Of a stretch of 46,537 bases of DNA, positions 26,042 to 34,180 are shown piece after piece. The notes beneath the pieces were generated by a model that saw only the letters and a program-made list of their open reading frames with translations, searched no databases and was not told where the DNA came from. The position numbers were made by a program, and so were the translations under genes. The stretch is taken from NCBI GenBank assembly GCA_016927455.1, contig JAFGMQ010000035.1, positions 1 through 46,537 on the forward strand. Direction: 5' to 3'. Every line of letters begins with the position of its first letter. Within the stretch, counting starts at the first letter, position 1. Source of the stretch: Deltaproteobacteria bacterium (GTDB lineage: Bacteria > Desulfobacterota > DSM-4660 > Desulfatiglandales > Desulfatiglandaceae).

Positions 26042-26439
26042 AAAGAGCAGGCTTATTGAATTTAAAAAAGGAGGTTATTTAAAAAACCAACCTTTTTCTT
26101 TGTTCATACATCATGATCTCGGATTTGGTCATCTAAAACATTACCAACCAAAGAGAAAAACATAAGCCTGTATAATACGTTAGGCTATTCTGAAAAGCAA
26201 GGGTTATAGCCTGATGTTAGACGGGCGCAGAAGAGAGTAACGGCGCGTTTCCGGGACAGGGTGAATTTTAAGGATTTCATAGGCCTGCTTTCTTTTTCCG
26301 GGCCAGAAGCTGAAGGACACCTCGGCAGTTTGTTTGCCAGCCTTTTATAATCAAAATGGACCTATTTTACCCACGAGTTGGCGCATTACGTGAAAGTTGA
26401 GATGACCCGAGCGAAGGGGATGGGCGCTCCGGGGAGCCA
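26042..26439. other. Intergenic stretch upstream of the NtrY-like gene
   Basis: This 398-bp region shows no credible gene. It holds the AT-rich hairpin at 26065-26097 and an inverted repeat AGGCTAT (26182-26188)/ATAGCCT (26206-26212) with a 17-bp loop. GC content rises toward the AbrB-family gene, consistent with that gene and its 3' flank having come in together. Confidence 0.5.
26065..26097. terminator. Bidirectional hairpin with A/T-rich flanks
   Basis: AAAAAGGAGGTT (26065-26076) pairs imperfectly with AACCAACCTTTTT (26085-26097) around an 8-bp loop. T-runs follow the stem on both strands. It lies downstream of the AbrB-family gene and just before the NtrY-like start, so it could stop the incoming leftward transcript. 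The stem is AT-rich and weak. Confidence 0.3.
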
Positions 26440-27519
26440 TCAGATATGCAGTCCCGTGCCTTGATCTTTGAACCAGCTTATTCTGCATAGCAAACGAGCC
26501 ACCATTGGACCTGTAAGTAACACAGCAAACAAGCGCAGGGTCTGCAGAGAAAGCACAAAAGGAACGTCACAACCACTGCCCATGGCGATAATGACCACAG
26601 AGTCCAATCCGCCGGGACTGGCAGCCAAATAGGCACTCAGGGGATCAACGCCGGCCCAGGCAGTCAGCATCCACGCCGTCCCACCGCATAGCGCCATGAG
26701 CCCTAAGATGGCCAGCAATTGTTGGGGTATGGCCAGCAGGGCATAGCGGAAGGTCTCTGGCGTGAAACGCAGGCCAATGTACCAGCCCAGACTTGCGTAG
26801 GCGCTCCAGAGCAGCCATGGCGGCAATGTAATAACCATAAGACCCAGGGAGTTCAGCGCAGCCCCAACCACCATGGGCAAGAGCAAAGCTCCGGCCGGAA
26901 TGCGTCCCAGGCGGCCGAGTATAAAGCCTGAAGCCACAAGAATCAGAGTCTGGATCAGGTGGCCTAAGGGGGCATCGAAGCCCATTGACCAACTTCGCTC
27001 AGTCAATTCGGCAGTGTGCTCCAGCAGCAGTCGAGAAACACCCGATGCCGTGAGAACCACAACAAATATCCTCAGATACTGCATGAACGCCACCATTCGG
27101 ATGTCAGCGCCGAAGGACTCGGCCATGGCCGTCATTGCAACGGCTCCGCCCGGCGAGGTACCCCACGCCGCGGTGTTTCCCGGAAGGGTACCGAAGCGCA
27201 TGAGCCCAAGCCCGACAAGTGCTCCGAAAACAATGACCATTGCGACGGCCAGAAGCATAACCGGCCAGTTGAAAACCAGGGAAGCCAATATGGAAGGGTT
27301 GATGGTCAACGCCACCATGCAGCCCACAACTGATTGGGCTGCTGAAAATGCCCAAAAGGGCACATACAGATCTGCGCCTCGCAAAGCAAAGACCAGGCCG
27401 ACAAGCATGGGACCAAGCAGCATTGCCGCCGGAACAGATGCCCATTGCAGACATAAGGACAACAGGGCTGATGCGGGGATCAGCACGGCCCATAGGCCAG
27501 TTTTTCGGATTTTGGACAC
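26440..27519 (-). CDS. AbrB-family membrane transporter-like protein
   Basis: This polytopic membrane protein of about 359 residues has roughly ten hydrophobic helices arranged as two similar halves. Each half has a glycine-rich turn: GTLPGNTAAWGTSPGGAVAM and YLAASPGGLDSVVII. That is typical of the AbrB/ammonia-monooxygenase-regulator membrane family, whose members are poorly characterised. I place the start at GTG 27519 (AAGGT upstream); an upstream TTG at 27573 adds 18 residues. Two 60-bp lines inside the gene count 62% and 72% GC, against 43% in a line of the neighbouring kinase. It lies among repeats and gene debris, so recent horizontal acquisition is likely. Confidence 0.82.
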   Translation of the reverse strand: MSKIRKTGLWAVLIPASALLSLCLQWASVPAAMLLGPMLVGLVFALRGADLYVPFWAFSAAQSVVGCMVALTINPSILASLVFNWPVMLLAVAMVIVFGALVGLGLMRFGTLPGNTAAWGTSPGGAVAMTAMAESFGADIRMVAFMQYLRIFVVVLTASGVSRLLLEHTAELTERSWSMGFDAPLGHLIQTLILVASGFILGRLGRIPAGALLLPMVVGAALNSLGLMVITLPPWLLWSAYASLGWYIGLRFTPETFRYALLAIPQQLLAILGLMALCGGTAWMLTAWAGVDPLSAYLAASPGGLDSVVIIAMGSGCDVPFVLSLQTLRLFAVLLTGPMVARLLCRISWFKDQGTGLHI

Positions 27520-27998
27520 CTGTACCTTAGGCAGCCTATGCGGCCTTGTTGTTCTCCCGGGAGACGCAGCCAAAGTGACTACAGCCTCTTATTAGTCTGT
27601 TGAAAAAGTCCGTTTTGAGAAGGCCGAGGGGGGACGGGATGAAATACTACTTGCTTGATTGAAGATTAGTCAAGGGCTTTCCTGTTTCTGTTTCTCTCCG
27701 TGCATCCTGACGTTCGTTACCAGAGCAGGAATTTTTTGACAGGATTAACAGGATTTTCAGGATGGCAGCTTTTCTTTAGCGGTGCATGGGATGTGACTTA
27801 AAAAGGACAGGTCATCTGATCAGCATTGACTGAGCCGTTAGAAATATTACGGCATGGGTAATGACTGAAGAGGATCTGCCTCTTTATAATTTAAGTCTGG
27901 CATATCCAGGAAAAGAAGACAATAACCTCGATGATACTATTTCGGTTATACCGGTCTCAGGTATTTCAGAATTGCTGATAGCATGATGTTAAGACTGT
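27520..27998. other. Gene-poor stretch with repeat fragments
   Basis: This stretch between the AbrB-family gene and the pseudogene has no gene I can support. It contains the CAGGATT repeat cluster at 27735-27763 and one 41-codon ORF (27861-27986) without a ribosome site or recognisable product. It looks like decayed or rearranged sequence. Confidence 0.5.
27735..27763. repeat. CAGGATT repeat cluster
   Basis: Three near-tandem units (GACAGGATT, AACAGGATT, TTCAGGAT) follow TTT. The first half recurs at 29722-29741 (TTTGACAGGATTACAAC) and in part at 17435. This matches a kind of dispersed repeat common in related genomes, from memory. Confidence 0.5.
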
Positions 27999-28246
27999 AG
28001 CGAAGGAGCCCTTTATTCAGCAGGAGGGTGTGTTGAGGCCACTTACAAAATACTCTCCGGAGAGATTAAAAACGCCCTTGTTTTTACCGTCGCAGCAGGC
28101 CACCGTATTTGGCTGCTGAAGTCAAAGCATGTTCGGAAGAGGTCTGCGGCGGCAGGTACCTTGTATTGACCCGCGGGGGCAACCGGGCCGATGTGGCGGA
28201 ATATATCTTTCCAAGGATTATCGAGATCCTGACCGCGAAGGAATAA
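27999..28246 (+). pseudogene. Histone deacetylase-family gene remnant
   Basis: Two frames encode pieces that align without gaps to the intact deacetylase at 2291-3346. In the first (27999-28103), SEGALYSAGG...NALVF-TVAAGHR matches YEAALLAAGG...NAFALVRPPGHH, residues about 91-126 of the intact protein. In the second frame (about 28115-28246), SEEVCGGRYLVLTRGG matches SEICCGGRVVFTLEGG, residues 278-293, and runs on to a C-terminal-like end before TAA. About 150 residues carrying the zinc ligands are missing between them, with a frame change at the junction. The catalytic RPPGHH has decayed to TVAAGHR. The remnant ends 13 bp before tRNA-Pro. It cannot make a working enzyme. Confidence 0.75.
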
Positions 28247-28258
28247 AGATATCTTGAA

Positions 28259-28335
<77 letters not shown>

Positions 28336-28361
28336 AACGAGATTGGATAAGATAAAAAATT

Positions 28362-28390
28362 ATCTTATTTAGAGATATAACACAAGTCAA
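28362..28390 (-). promoter_or_regulatory. Promoter of tRNA-Pro
   Basis: On the minus strand TTGACT (28390-28385), 17 bp, then TAAGAT (28367-28362). Transcription would start near 28355, about 20 bp before the mature tRNA end. Confidence 0.6.
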
Positions 28391-28504
28391 TTTTATCTTT
28401 ACTAAACTCTTGACCTGCAATAAGGTTGCCTTTATAATTTTTTCCCGAACAAAAAGCAATAATATTGAAATTTATCTTAAAAAAATTTTCAGGAGCTTGA
28501 TGAG

Positions 28505-28684
28505 ATGGATCTTTTCAGGAAAATTGGTATCGGAATAGTTATGATTGTACCCGGTTTCGTATTTGGAGCCATGGTTTGGGGATTTTTTGAATCCTGGCTG
28601 GCGGTTCTCGGCCTCGAGATAGTTATGATAATAATCTATGCAATGATAATTTCAGGAAAATTCGTATCAGCAGAAGGCAGATAA
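28505..28684 (+). CDS. Small hydrophobic membrane protein (59 residues)
   Basis: ATG 28505 has AGGAG nine bases upstream and opens 59 codons ending in TAA. The peptide starts MDLFRKIGIGIVM and has two hydrophobic stretches (about 7-25 and 29-50), giving a helical hairpin, and ends in a polar tail. The family is unknown to me. It reads divergently from tRNA-Pro and convergently with folD. The ribosome site and membrane-protein composition support it as a real gene too short for usual ORF limits. Confidence 0.6.
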   Translation: MDLFRKIGIGIVMIVPGFVFGAMVWGFFESWLAVLGLEIVMIIIYAMIISGKFVSAEGR

Positions 28685-28735
28685 CAGATCGACCGGCAGT
28701 GACAGAGCAGGCTTATTCTAATAATTCAGGAATAG

Positions 28736-29650
28736 TTATGCCTGCATAATACCCAGCCTGTATTTCAGGGAGTTCAGTGTATTCTTCATAAGCATTGTAA
28801 TGGTCATGGGGCCTACTCCTCCTGGTACAGGCGTTATTGCCCCCGCAATTTTTCTGGCTTCTTCAAAATCCACATCCCCGCGCAGGACAGCTACTTTCTT
28901 TCCTGTCTTTTCACTGATCTTTTCTCCAACGCGGTTTACTCCTACATCAATCACGCATGCCCCCGGCTTTATCCATTCGGGGCTCACAAGCCCTGGAACG
29001 CCTGCCGCAACAATGAGAATATCAGCCCTTCTGCAATGTGAAGCAAGATCCTTTGTGTGCGTATGAACAACGGTCACCGTTGCATTAGCGTGCGGATCCT
29101 TCTGTAAAAGCATATTGGCAATCGGTTTTCCGACAATGTTTGAGCGGCCTACTACAACAACCTCTGCGCCATCGGTATTGACACCGGCACGAATAATCAT
29201 CTCCTGAATTCCGGCAGGAGTACATGGCGGAAATTTTACCTCTGATCCCCCAAGCATCAAACGTCCGATATTTATAGGATGAAATCCGTCAACATCCTTA
29301 TCCGGGTCAATTGCATAGAGTACCTTTTTTTCGTCTATATGTTCAGGGAGAGGCAACTGGACAAGTATTCCATGAATCGTGGGATCATTATTGTATTTCG
29401 CAATCAGGGAAAGCAGATCCTCTTCTGAAATGTCTGTTGGCTGGCTGTCCTGGACTTCCTTGAAGCCAAGACTATTCGCCGTTTCAACCTTCAGGGTAAC
29501 ATAGGATAAGGAGGCAGGATTATCGCCAACAAGGATTGTCGTCAGACCGGGAACCAAGCCGTATTCAGCCTTTATTTCCTGGACCTCTTTCCGGATATCA
29601 CTCAGTATTTCTTCACGGATATCTATCCCTTTTATTATTTTTGCGGCCAT
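28736..29650 (-). CDS. folD: Methylenetetrahydrofolate dehydrogenase/methenyltetrahydrofolate cyclohydrolase
   Basis: FolD interconverts methylene-, methenyl- and formyl-tetrahydrofolate in the cytoplasm, feeding purine, methionine and (in anaerobes) acetyl-CoA pathways. The 304-residue protein has Tyr50 and Lys54 in SYVTLKVETA, PLPEHIDE, DVDGFHPIN, the NADP-binding GRSNIVGKPIANML, and the C-terminal PVPGGVGPMT signature. ATG 29650 has AAGGTAAG upstream. It is a single gene. In this kind of organism it would fit the methyl branch of a C1 pathway, but no other such genes are nearby. Confidence 0.97.
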   Translation of the reverse strand: MAAKIIKGIDIREEILSDIRKEVQEIKAEYGLVPGLTTILVGDNPASLSYVTLKVETANSLGFKEVQDSQPTDISEEDLLSLIAKYNNDPTIHGILVQLPLPEHIDEKKVLYAIDPDKDVDGFHPINIGRLMLGGSEVKFPPCTPAGIQEMIIRAGVNTDGAEVVVVGRSNIVGKPIANMLLQKDPHANATVTVVHTHTKDLASHCRRADILIVAAGVPGLVSPEWIKPGACVIDVGVNRVGEKISEKTGKKVAVLRGDVDFEEARKIAGAITPVPGGVGPMTITMLMKNTLNSLKYRLGIMQA

Positions 29651-29973
29651 CTTACCTTACCTTTCCCGGACTGTCCCTGTCCGGTTGGATTTAATTCAGC
29701 TTAAGGTGACATTGAGATTTTCTTTGACAGGATTACAACATGCATATATATACCCTGATGAACGGAAATATCAATCATTAGTTAGTTGCAGTACTGACAA
29801 GGTTATGTAACATGGTTTTTTCAGTCCCATTAAACTCGCCTGCAGATGACTCTTTTATATCCTCTTGCAGCTTAATGTTGACATAACTTTTTTTAGTAAT
29901 ACTGATTACATGTCAGGCTCCCTCGGTATTACAGGAGATTCTTTTACAGCGGTTAGGCAGGAAGGCAGTAATT
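29651..29973. other. folD / zinc-ribbon gene intergenic region
   Basis: This 323-bp divergent region holds a repeat unit with promoter-like hexamers (TTGACA 29724-29729, 17 bp, TATATA 29747-29752) and another TTGACA at 29878-29883 without a good -10. I see no gene in it. Confidence 0.5.
29722..29741. repeat. CAGGATT repeat, second copy
   Basis: TTTGACAGGATTACAACATG repeats the start of the 27735-27763 cluster. The embedded TTGACA with a downstream TATATA at 17-bp spacing also looks like a rightward promoter, but it is 220 bp from the next start. Confidence 0.4.
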
Positions 29974-30228
29974 ATGAAATGCTCAATATGTGGAATTTCT
30001 CTTGATCTAGTTGACTATTCAACTGGTGAAAACTGGGTGTCCGTTTTCTATGAAGGTGATGAAGAGCATGGCCCGATATGCTCATCCTGCTTTAATCAGT
30101 TCATTCGTGTGGGAAAAGATGGTGAATTTGAGCTCAAGGATGAATATCGGGGCCGAATCGTCTATAATGAGCAGGCTGATGAAATAGGCCATTATATAAC
30201 CATAGACCTGGGATCAATCCTGAATTAG
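29974..30228 (+). CDS. Small zinc-ribbon protein, function unknown
   Basis: This 84-residue protein begins MKCSICGISL and carries a second CSSC pair about 31 residues later, forming a likely zinc-binding ribbon. The rest is acidic with a GHYITIDLGSIL C-terminus. AGGAAGG precedes the ATG. It is first in a rightward run with the metallo-beta-lactamase-fold gene (49 bp later) and thiD. I do not recognise the family; a nucleic-acid or protein partner is possible. Confidence 0.75.
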   Translation: MKCSICGISLDLVDYSTGENWVSVFYEGDEEHGPICSSCFNQFIRVGKDGEFELKDEYRGRIVYNEQADEIGHYITIDLGSILN

Positions 30229-30277
30229 GAAGTGTAAAGAGTATGTTAAATATGCATTTCGCCAAAAGGAAAATCAA

Positions 30278-30928
30278 ATGATTCTTAAGATTCTGGAAGT
30301 CGGGCCACTGATGGTTAACTGCTATATTGTTGCCGATGAAGAGACAAAAGATGCAGCCGTATTCGATCCGGCAGGAGATGTGGATGTAATCCTGAATGCC
30401 CTCAATGCGGACGATTTAAAGGTAAAATATATTATCAACACTCATGCGCACTGGGATCATGTGGGCGGGAACAGGGAACTTCAGCAGGCCACTAATGCCC
30501 CTATAATGGCACATGAAGATGAAGCCGCTTCACTGCCGACCGTTAACGAAAGGGCTGAAGTTTACGGAAGCAGTGTTCCGGGATCTGAGGCAACTCAGTT
30601 TCTTAAAGAGGGCGATTCATTTCAGACTGGTTCGATTCGCTTTGATGTTCTGGACCTGAGAGGGCATTCGGCGGCAAGCCTGGGGTTTGTTTTTGAGGGC
30701 GAGCTTGAGCTTGAAAACAGCAGGCAGAAAGTTAAACTGGTTATATGCGGTGATGCATTATTTGCCGGGAGCATAGGTCGCACAGACTTCCCGGGGGGAA
30801 ATCTGCCGCTTTTACTGGACAATATTCGAAAGAAGATATTTACCCTGCCGGAGGATACTATTGTACTCCCCGGGCATGGCCCGGCAACTACGGTCGGCAG
30901 GGAAAAGCGTTTTAATCCCTTTTTCTGA
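30278..30928 (+). CDS. Metallo-beta-lactamase-fold hydrolase (glyoxalase II-like)
   Basis: This 216-residue cytoplasmic enzyme has the dimetal-binding THAHWDH at 55-61 (His56, His58, Asp60, His61). GHSAASLGF, GDALFAGSIGRTDF and PGHGPATTVGREK supply the other ligands, all glyoxalase II-like. It probably hydrolyses a thioester or similar; persulfide dioxygenase or general hydroxyacylglutathione hydrolase-like roles are both possible. AAAGGA lies before the ATG. It sits between the zinc-ribbon gene and thiD on the same strand. Confidence 0.92.
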   Translation: MILKILEVGPLMVNCYIVADEETKDAAVFDPAGDVDVILNALNADDLKVKYIINTHAHWDHVGGNRELQQATNAPIMAHEDEAASLPTVNERAEVYGSSVPGSEATQFLKEGDSFQTGSIRFDVLDLRGHSAASLGFVFEGELELENSRQKVKLVICGDALFAGSIGRTDFPGGNLPLLLDNIRKKIFTLPEDTIVLPGHGPATTVGREKRFNPFF

Positions 30929-30970
30929 GATCACTTAACCAGGTTTACGTCCCTGAATATGGATTAAACG

Positions 30971-31804
30971 GTGATAAAGAAAAAATATCACAGAGTGCTT
31001 ACAATTGCCGGCTCGGACAGCGGCGGAGGCGCAGGAATTCAGGCTGATCTGAAGACCTTTTCAGCCCTTGGATGCTATGGCATGTCAGTCATAACTGCGC
31101 TTACTGCGCAAAATACAATCGGAGTCAGCGCCATCCATGCAGTGCCGCCGGATTTTGTTGAAAAGCAGATGGAGGCCGTTTTCAGCGATCTCGGCACAGA
31201 CGCCGTAAAAATTGGCATGCTGTACTCGGCGGAACTGGTTGAGGCGGTTGCAGGGCAGTTAAAGAAGTATAAACCTGGAAACATTGTCCTTGACCCTGTG
31301 ATGGTTTCTCAGAGCAAAGACAAGTTGACGCGGGATAGATGTATTACTGATGCCATAAAAGAACACCTTATTCCATTGACTACCGTATTTACCCCGAATC
31401 TTCCGGAAGCTTCAATGCTTCTGAACCGCAGCATTGACAAACTGGAAGACATGTACCAGGCTGCAAGGGACTTTTCCCTGTATGGAACTGAAAGCGTCCT
31501 GATTAAAGGCGGGCATCTGGATGCCGATGAAAGCGATGATCTGCTTTTTATAACCAGTGAAAACAGGCACATAGCTATCAAAGCCGGACGCATAAACACA
31601 AGAAACGATCATGGGACAGGCTGCACTCTTTCCTCTGCAATTGCCTCTTTTCTGGCCAGGGGTGATTCCATTGAAAAGGCCGTTAGAAATGCGAAAAAAT
31701 ATATTTCAGGGGCAATTAGTGCCGGCTCGGAATATCAGATAGGCTATGGTCATGGCCCGGTCCATCATTTTTATAAATTCTGGCAGGCAGACAAAGCCCC
31801 CTGA
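30971..31804 (+). CDS. thiD: Hydroxymethylpyrimidine/phosphomethylpyrimidine kinase
   Basis: ThiD phosphorylates hydroxymethylpyrimidine twice for thiamine synthesis. The 277-residue protein has the ribokinase-fold hallmark VLTIAGSDSGGGAGIQADLKTF at the N-terminus and the catalytic region NDHGTGCTLSSAIAS, with the conserved DHGTGC anion hole and Cys. The start is GTG 30971, 42 bp after the hydrolase gene, with a weak ribosome site. No TPP riboswitch is visible upstream. Other thi genes are not in the window. Confidence 0.95.
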   Translation: MIKKKYHRVLTIAGSDSGGGAGIQADLKTFSALGCYGMSVITALTAQNTIGVSAIHAVPPDFVEKQMEAVFSDLGTDAVKIGMLYSAELVEAVAGQLKKYKPGNIVLDPVMVSQSKDKLTRDRCITDAIKEHLIPLTTVFTPNLPEASMLLNRSIDKLEDMYQAARDFSLYGTESVLIKGGHLDADESDDLLFITSENRHIAIKAGRINTRNDHGTGCTLSSAIASFLARGDSIEKAVRNAKKYISGAISAGSEYQIGYGHGPVHHFYKFWQADKAP

Positions 31805-31846
31805 AATTTGGCTCCCTTCAGGGCATATGAAATACTGAAAAGGTTA

Positions 31847-32311
31847 CTATGCTTCCGGGCTCCTTTGGAAACCTGGCAGTACATATCCAAGGTCAGGTGA
31901 AAGCCTGATTTTGCTTCTGGCAAAGGTTCCGCTCCCCCTTGCAATTTCCCTTCCTTTGGAATCAAACAACTGAGACTCGCCGATAAGCAAATTTCTGGAA
32001 GCATGAACAACCCTCCCCGCAGCCTTAATCTGGGCTGATGAAACTGGCCTAAGAAAATATACATTGAAGCTTACGGTCAATACGAGAAAATCTTCAACCA
32101 CTGAATTGCACGCAAAAAAAGCTGCGTCATCAAGCGCCTTGAAATACACTGCGCCATGAACTGCACCTGCCGCATGAAAGAACCTTTCATGAACAGGTAT
32201 AACAAGCTCTGCTGCTCCCTCTGATACGGTCAGTTCCGGGGAGTAGTACTCGTTGCAGGAAGCGGATGCATACATTTGTTCCAACTTTTTATAATGTTCT
32301 TTGTCTGTCAT
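31847..32311 (-). CDS. Hotdog-fold thioesterase (PaaI-like)
   Basis: This 154-residue hotdog-fold protein has the GAVHGAVYFKALDDAAFFAC helix segment typical of PaaI-type acyl-CoA thioesterases, including the conserved His-Gly and an acidic residue pair. FLRPVSS and the GTFARS strands complete the fold. It would hydrolyse an acyl- or aryl-CoA in the cytoplasm; the substrate is unknown. AGGATATCT lies before ATG 32311. It is convergent with thiD, 42 bp away. Confidence 0.87.
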   Translation of the reverse strand: MTDKEHYKKLEQMYASASCNEYYSPELTVSEGAAELVIPVHERFFHAAGAVHGAVYFKALDDAAFFACNSVVEDFLVLTVSFNVYFLRPVSSAQIKAAGRVVHASRNLLIGESQLFDSKGREIARGSGTFARSKIRLSPDLGYVLPGFQRSPEA

Positions 32312-32895
32312 AGATATCCTCCAGAATAAGGGACGGATTATGGATTGATTTCAAAAAGTAATAGCACAATCTGCTCTTTAAAAACATCAGAACTCCATGT
32401 CTTTGTTCATTTTTACAAAAAGGAGGCAGTCAGGCCAGGCCTTTGAGCGTGGAGCTTTCATAAGAGTCTGGTGTCAAAAAAGAAAAAGCCGGATGGACGT
32501 ACAATTTATTGGATTGCTTAATGTATTAACAGCGGATGTGTTGTGAAGTTTGGTTTAATGTTCACCTGACCGGCTTTATGGGAAACACATAAGTTCTTCA
32601 GCTCTGGTATCCTATGTTATATGAAGAGGACTGCCTTATGCTGCTTTTGACAACCAGGGGAAGTTCTTTTCAGAAAGAGTTTAGTACAACTCCCTGCAAA
32701 TTATTTCTATGGTGATAACCTATTACAGCTTTCAGTTGATTAATAAAAGATTTGATTAATTATTTTGACCTGCTATTATTACGGCCTGTTTAAAAGCAAT
32801 CGATTTTATGTCACAGCAGTAACAGTCTGTCTGTAGATCAAAACCTTTTCTGAATCCTGGAGCTGTTCGAAATAACGCATAAAAACGGAACGATT
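32312..32895. other. Long intergenic region before the RND operon
   Basis: This is a 584-bp divergent region. It holds a promoter candidate (32752-32779), a direct repeat TTGATTAAT (32736-32744, 32752-32760), and inverted AAAGCCGG (32485-32492)/CCGGCTTT (32570-32577) 77 bp apart. I see only tiny ORFs and no RNA fold I can name. A local regulator gene is absent. Confidence 0.5.
32752..32779 (+). promoter_or_regulatory. Sigma70-like promoter for the RND operon
   Basis: TTGATT (32752-32757), a 16-bp spacer and TATTAT (32774-32779) lie about 115 bp before the adaptor start. The TTGATTAAT direct repeat places one copy on the -35 and one 16 bp upstream, a layout compatible with regulator binding. 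Confidence 0.4.
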
Positions 32896-34146
32896 ATGAT
32901 ATCCATGATATTGTTTAAAAAGCTCATTACTTTTGCGATGGCCCTCGCCGCCCTTTCTTTTCTGGGGTGCGGCAGCAAGGCAGAGACTGACGGGGAGGTC
33001 AATTCGCAGGAGAAAGAGGCCAGGGTTGTGAGCGTAAGGCCTGTTGAGGCTTTGCCTCCCACTGGAAGCGTTGAGTATGTTGGCACACTCGCAGCCTGCA
33101 GCAAGGTAAAGGTCTCAAGTGAAATCAGCGGCACCATAGAAAGGCTTTGTTTTGAGAAAGGTGACAGGGTTCATGAAGGCCAGCTTCTTGCCGAGATAAA
33201 CACAACACAAATACGTCTTGAGGTGAAACAGGCCCAGGCTGTACTTGCTGCAGCAAAAAGCCTCCTTAAAAAAGCTGAAAAAGGGAGCAGGCCTGAAGAG
33301 ATACTCATAGCCAGGGCCGGTCTTAAAGAGGCTGAAGCTTCATCGCTTGAAGCCGAGAATGAATTCAAGCGAATAAATGAACTCCACAGAAAGGGCGCAG
33401 TTTCAAACAGCGAATATGATTCAGCAAAAAGAATGCTTGATACGGCACTTGCAAGAAGACAGTCAGCAAAACAGCAGCTTGAGATTGCAGAGCAGGGTCC
33501 CAGGATAGAGGACAGGGATGCAGCGCGGGCAAATCTGGAAGAGGCTGAGGCGGTTCTGGCGCTTGCAGGGGATAGACTTAAAAAATCAATTATATTGGCT
33601 CCGTGCTCCGGTGCAGCTGCGTTTCGGGAAGTGGAAAAAGGCGAGGTAATATCTTTCGGCACTGTTATCACTCAGATAATAAATACCGATTGTTTTAAAA
33701 TCAGGGTTTCCGTTTCCGAGAGAGATATATATGTCTTTGAAAAACATAGCCGTTTTGATTTTAAAATAGATGCCATTCCGAATGAGGAATTTTCCTGCAG
33801 TCTGTCATTCAGATCACCTGTGGCAGATCCTGTAACACGCTCATTTCCTGTTGAGTTAACAGTGGATGATAAGAATCCGTGGATGTCTGACGGCATGACA
33901 GTGAGGGTAATGCTGCCACTTGTGAATGAAAAAAAAATGATAAAAGTTCCCGCTGCCTGGCTTGCAGAGGAAGAAGGAAGGATCGGCATGTTTATCATCA
34001 TGAACGGAAAGGCTCTTTTCAGGCCAGTCAGTCTTGGGCAGTATTATGACAGGAGGGTGGAAATCCTTTCCGGATTGAGTGACGGCGACCAGGTCATCAT
34101 TAATCCGGAGGAGATTAAGACTGGCGACCAGGTAAGGTTCAATTAG
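32896..34146 (+). CDS. RND efflux periplasmic adaptor lipoprotein
   Basis: This 416-residue membrane-fusion protein would link the RND pump to an outer-membrane channel. A short signal peptide ends in FLGC, giving lipoprotein Cys25. The lipoyl/barrel part surrounds a long alpha-helical hairpin (about 100-215) rich in Ala, Glu and Lys. The lipoyl half-motif GDRVHEGQLLAEI is before it, and the membrane-proximal domain with GLSDGDQVIINPEEIKTGDQV ends the protein. A second ATG three codons on is an alternative start. The permease follows after 34 bp. No outer-membrane factor is in the cluster. Confidence 0.93.
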   Translation: MISMILFKKLITFAMALAALSFLGCGSKAETDGEVNSQEKEARVVSVRPVEALPPTGSVEYVGTLAACSKVKVSSEISGTIERLCFEKGDRVHEGQLLAEINTTQIRLEVKQAQAVLAAAKSLLKKAEKGSRPEEILIARAGLKEAEASSLEAENEFKRINELHRKGAVSNSEYDSAKRMLDTALARRQSAKQQLEIAEQGPRIEDRDAARANLEEAEAVLALAGDRLKKSIILAPCSGAAAFREVEKGEVISFGTVITQIINTDCFKIRVSVSERDIYVFEKHSRFDFKIDAIPNEEFSCSLSFRSPVADPVTRSFPVELTVDDKNPWMSDGMTVRVMLPLVNEKKMIKVPAAWLAEEEGRIGMFIIMNGKALFRPVSLGQYYDRRVEILSGLSDGDQVIINPEEIKTGDQVRFN

Positions 34147-34180
34147 TGCGTAAATTTGATCAATACACCGAAATAAAAGC

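Noticed and set aside
27861-27986. 41-codon ORF in the frame of the first deacetylase fragment
   Set aside because: It does not align with the N-terminus of the intact enzyme and lacks a ribosome site. It may be unrelated debris.
29724-29752. Near-consensus promoter TTGACA-N17-TATATA
   Set aside because: It coincides with a dispersed repeat and is 220 bp from the next gene, so it is listed with the repeat rather than as a confident promoter.
32312-32895. Possible riboswitch or small RNA in the long gap before the RND genes
   Set aside because: Only one weak distant inverted repeat was found and no known fold or gene could be recognised.
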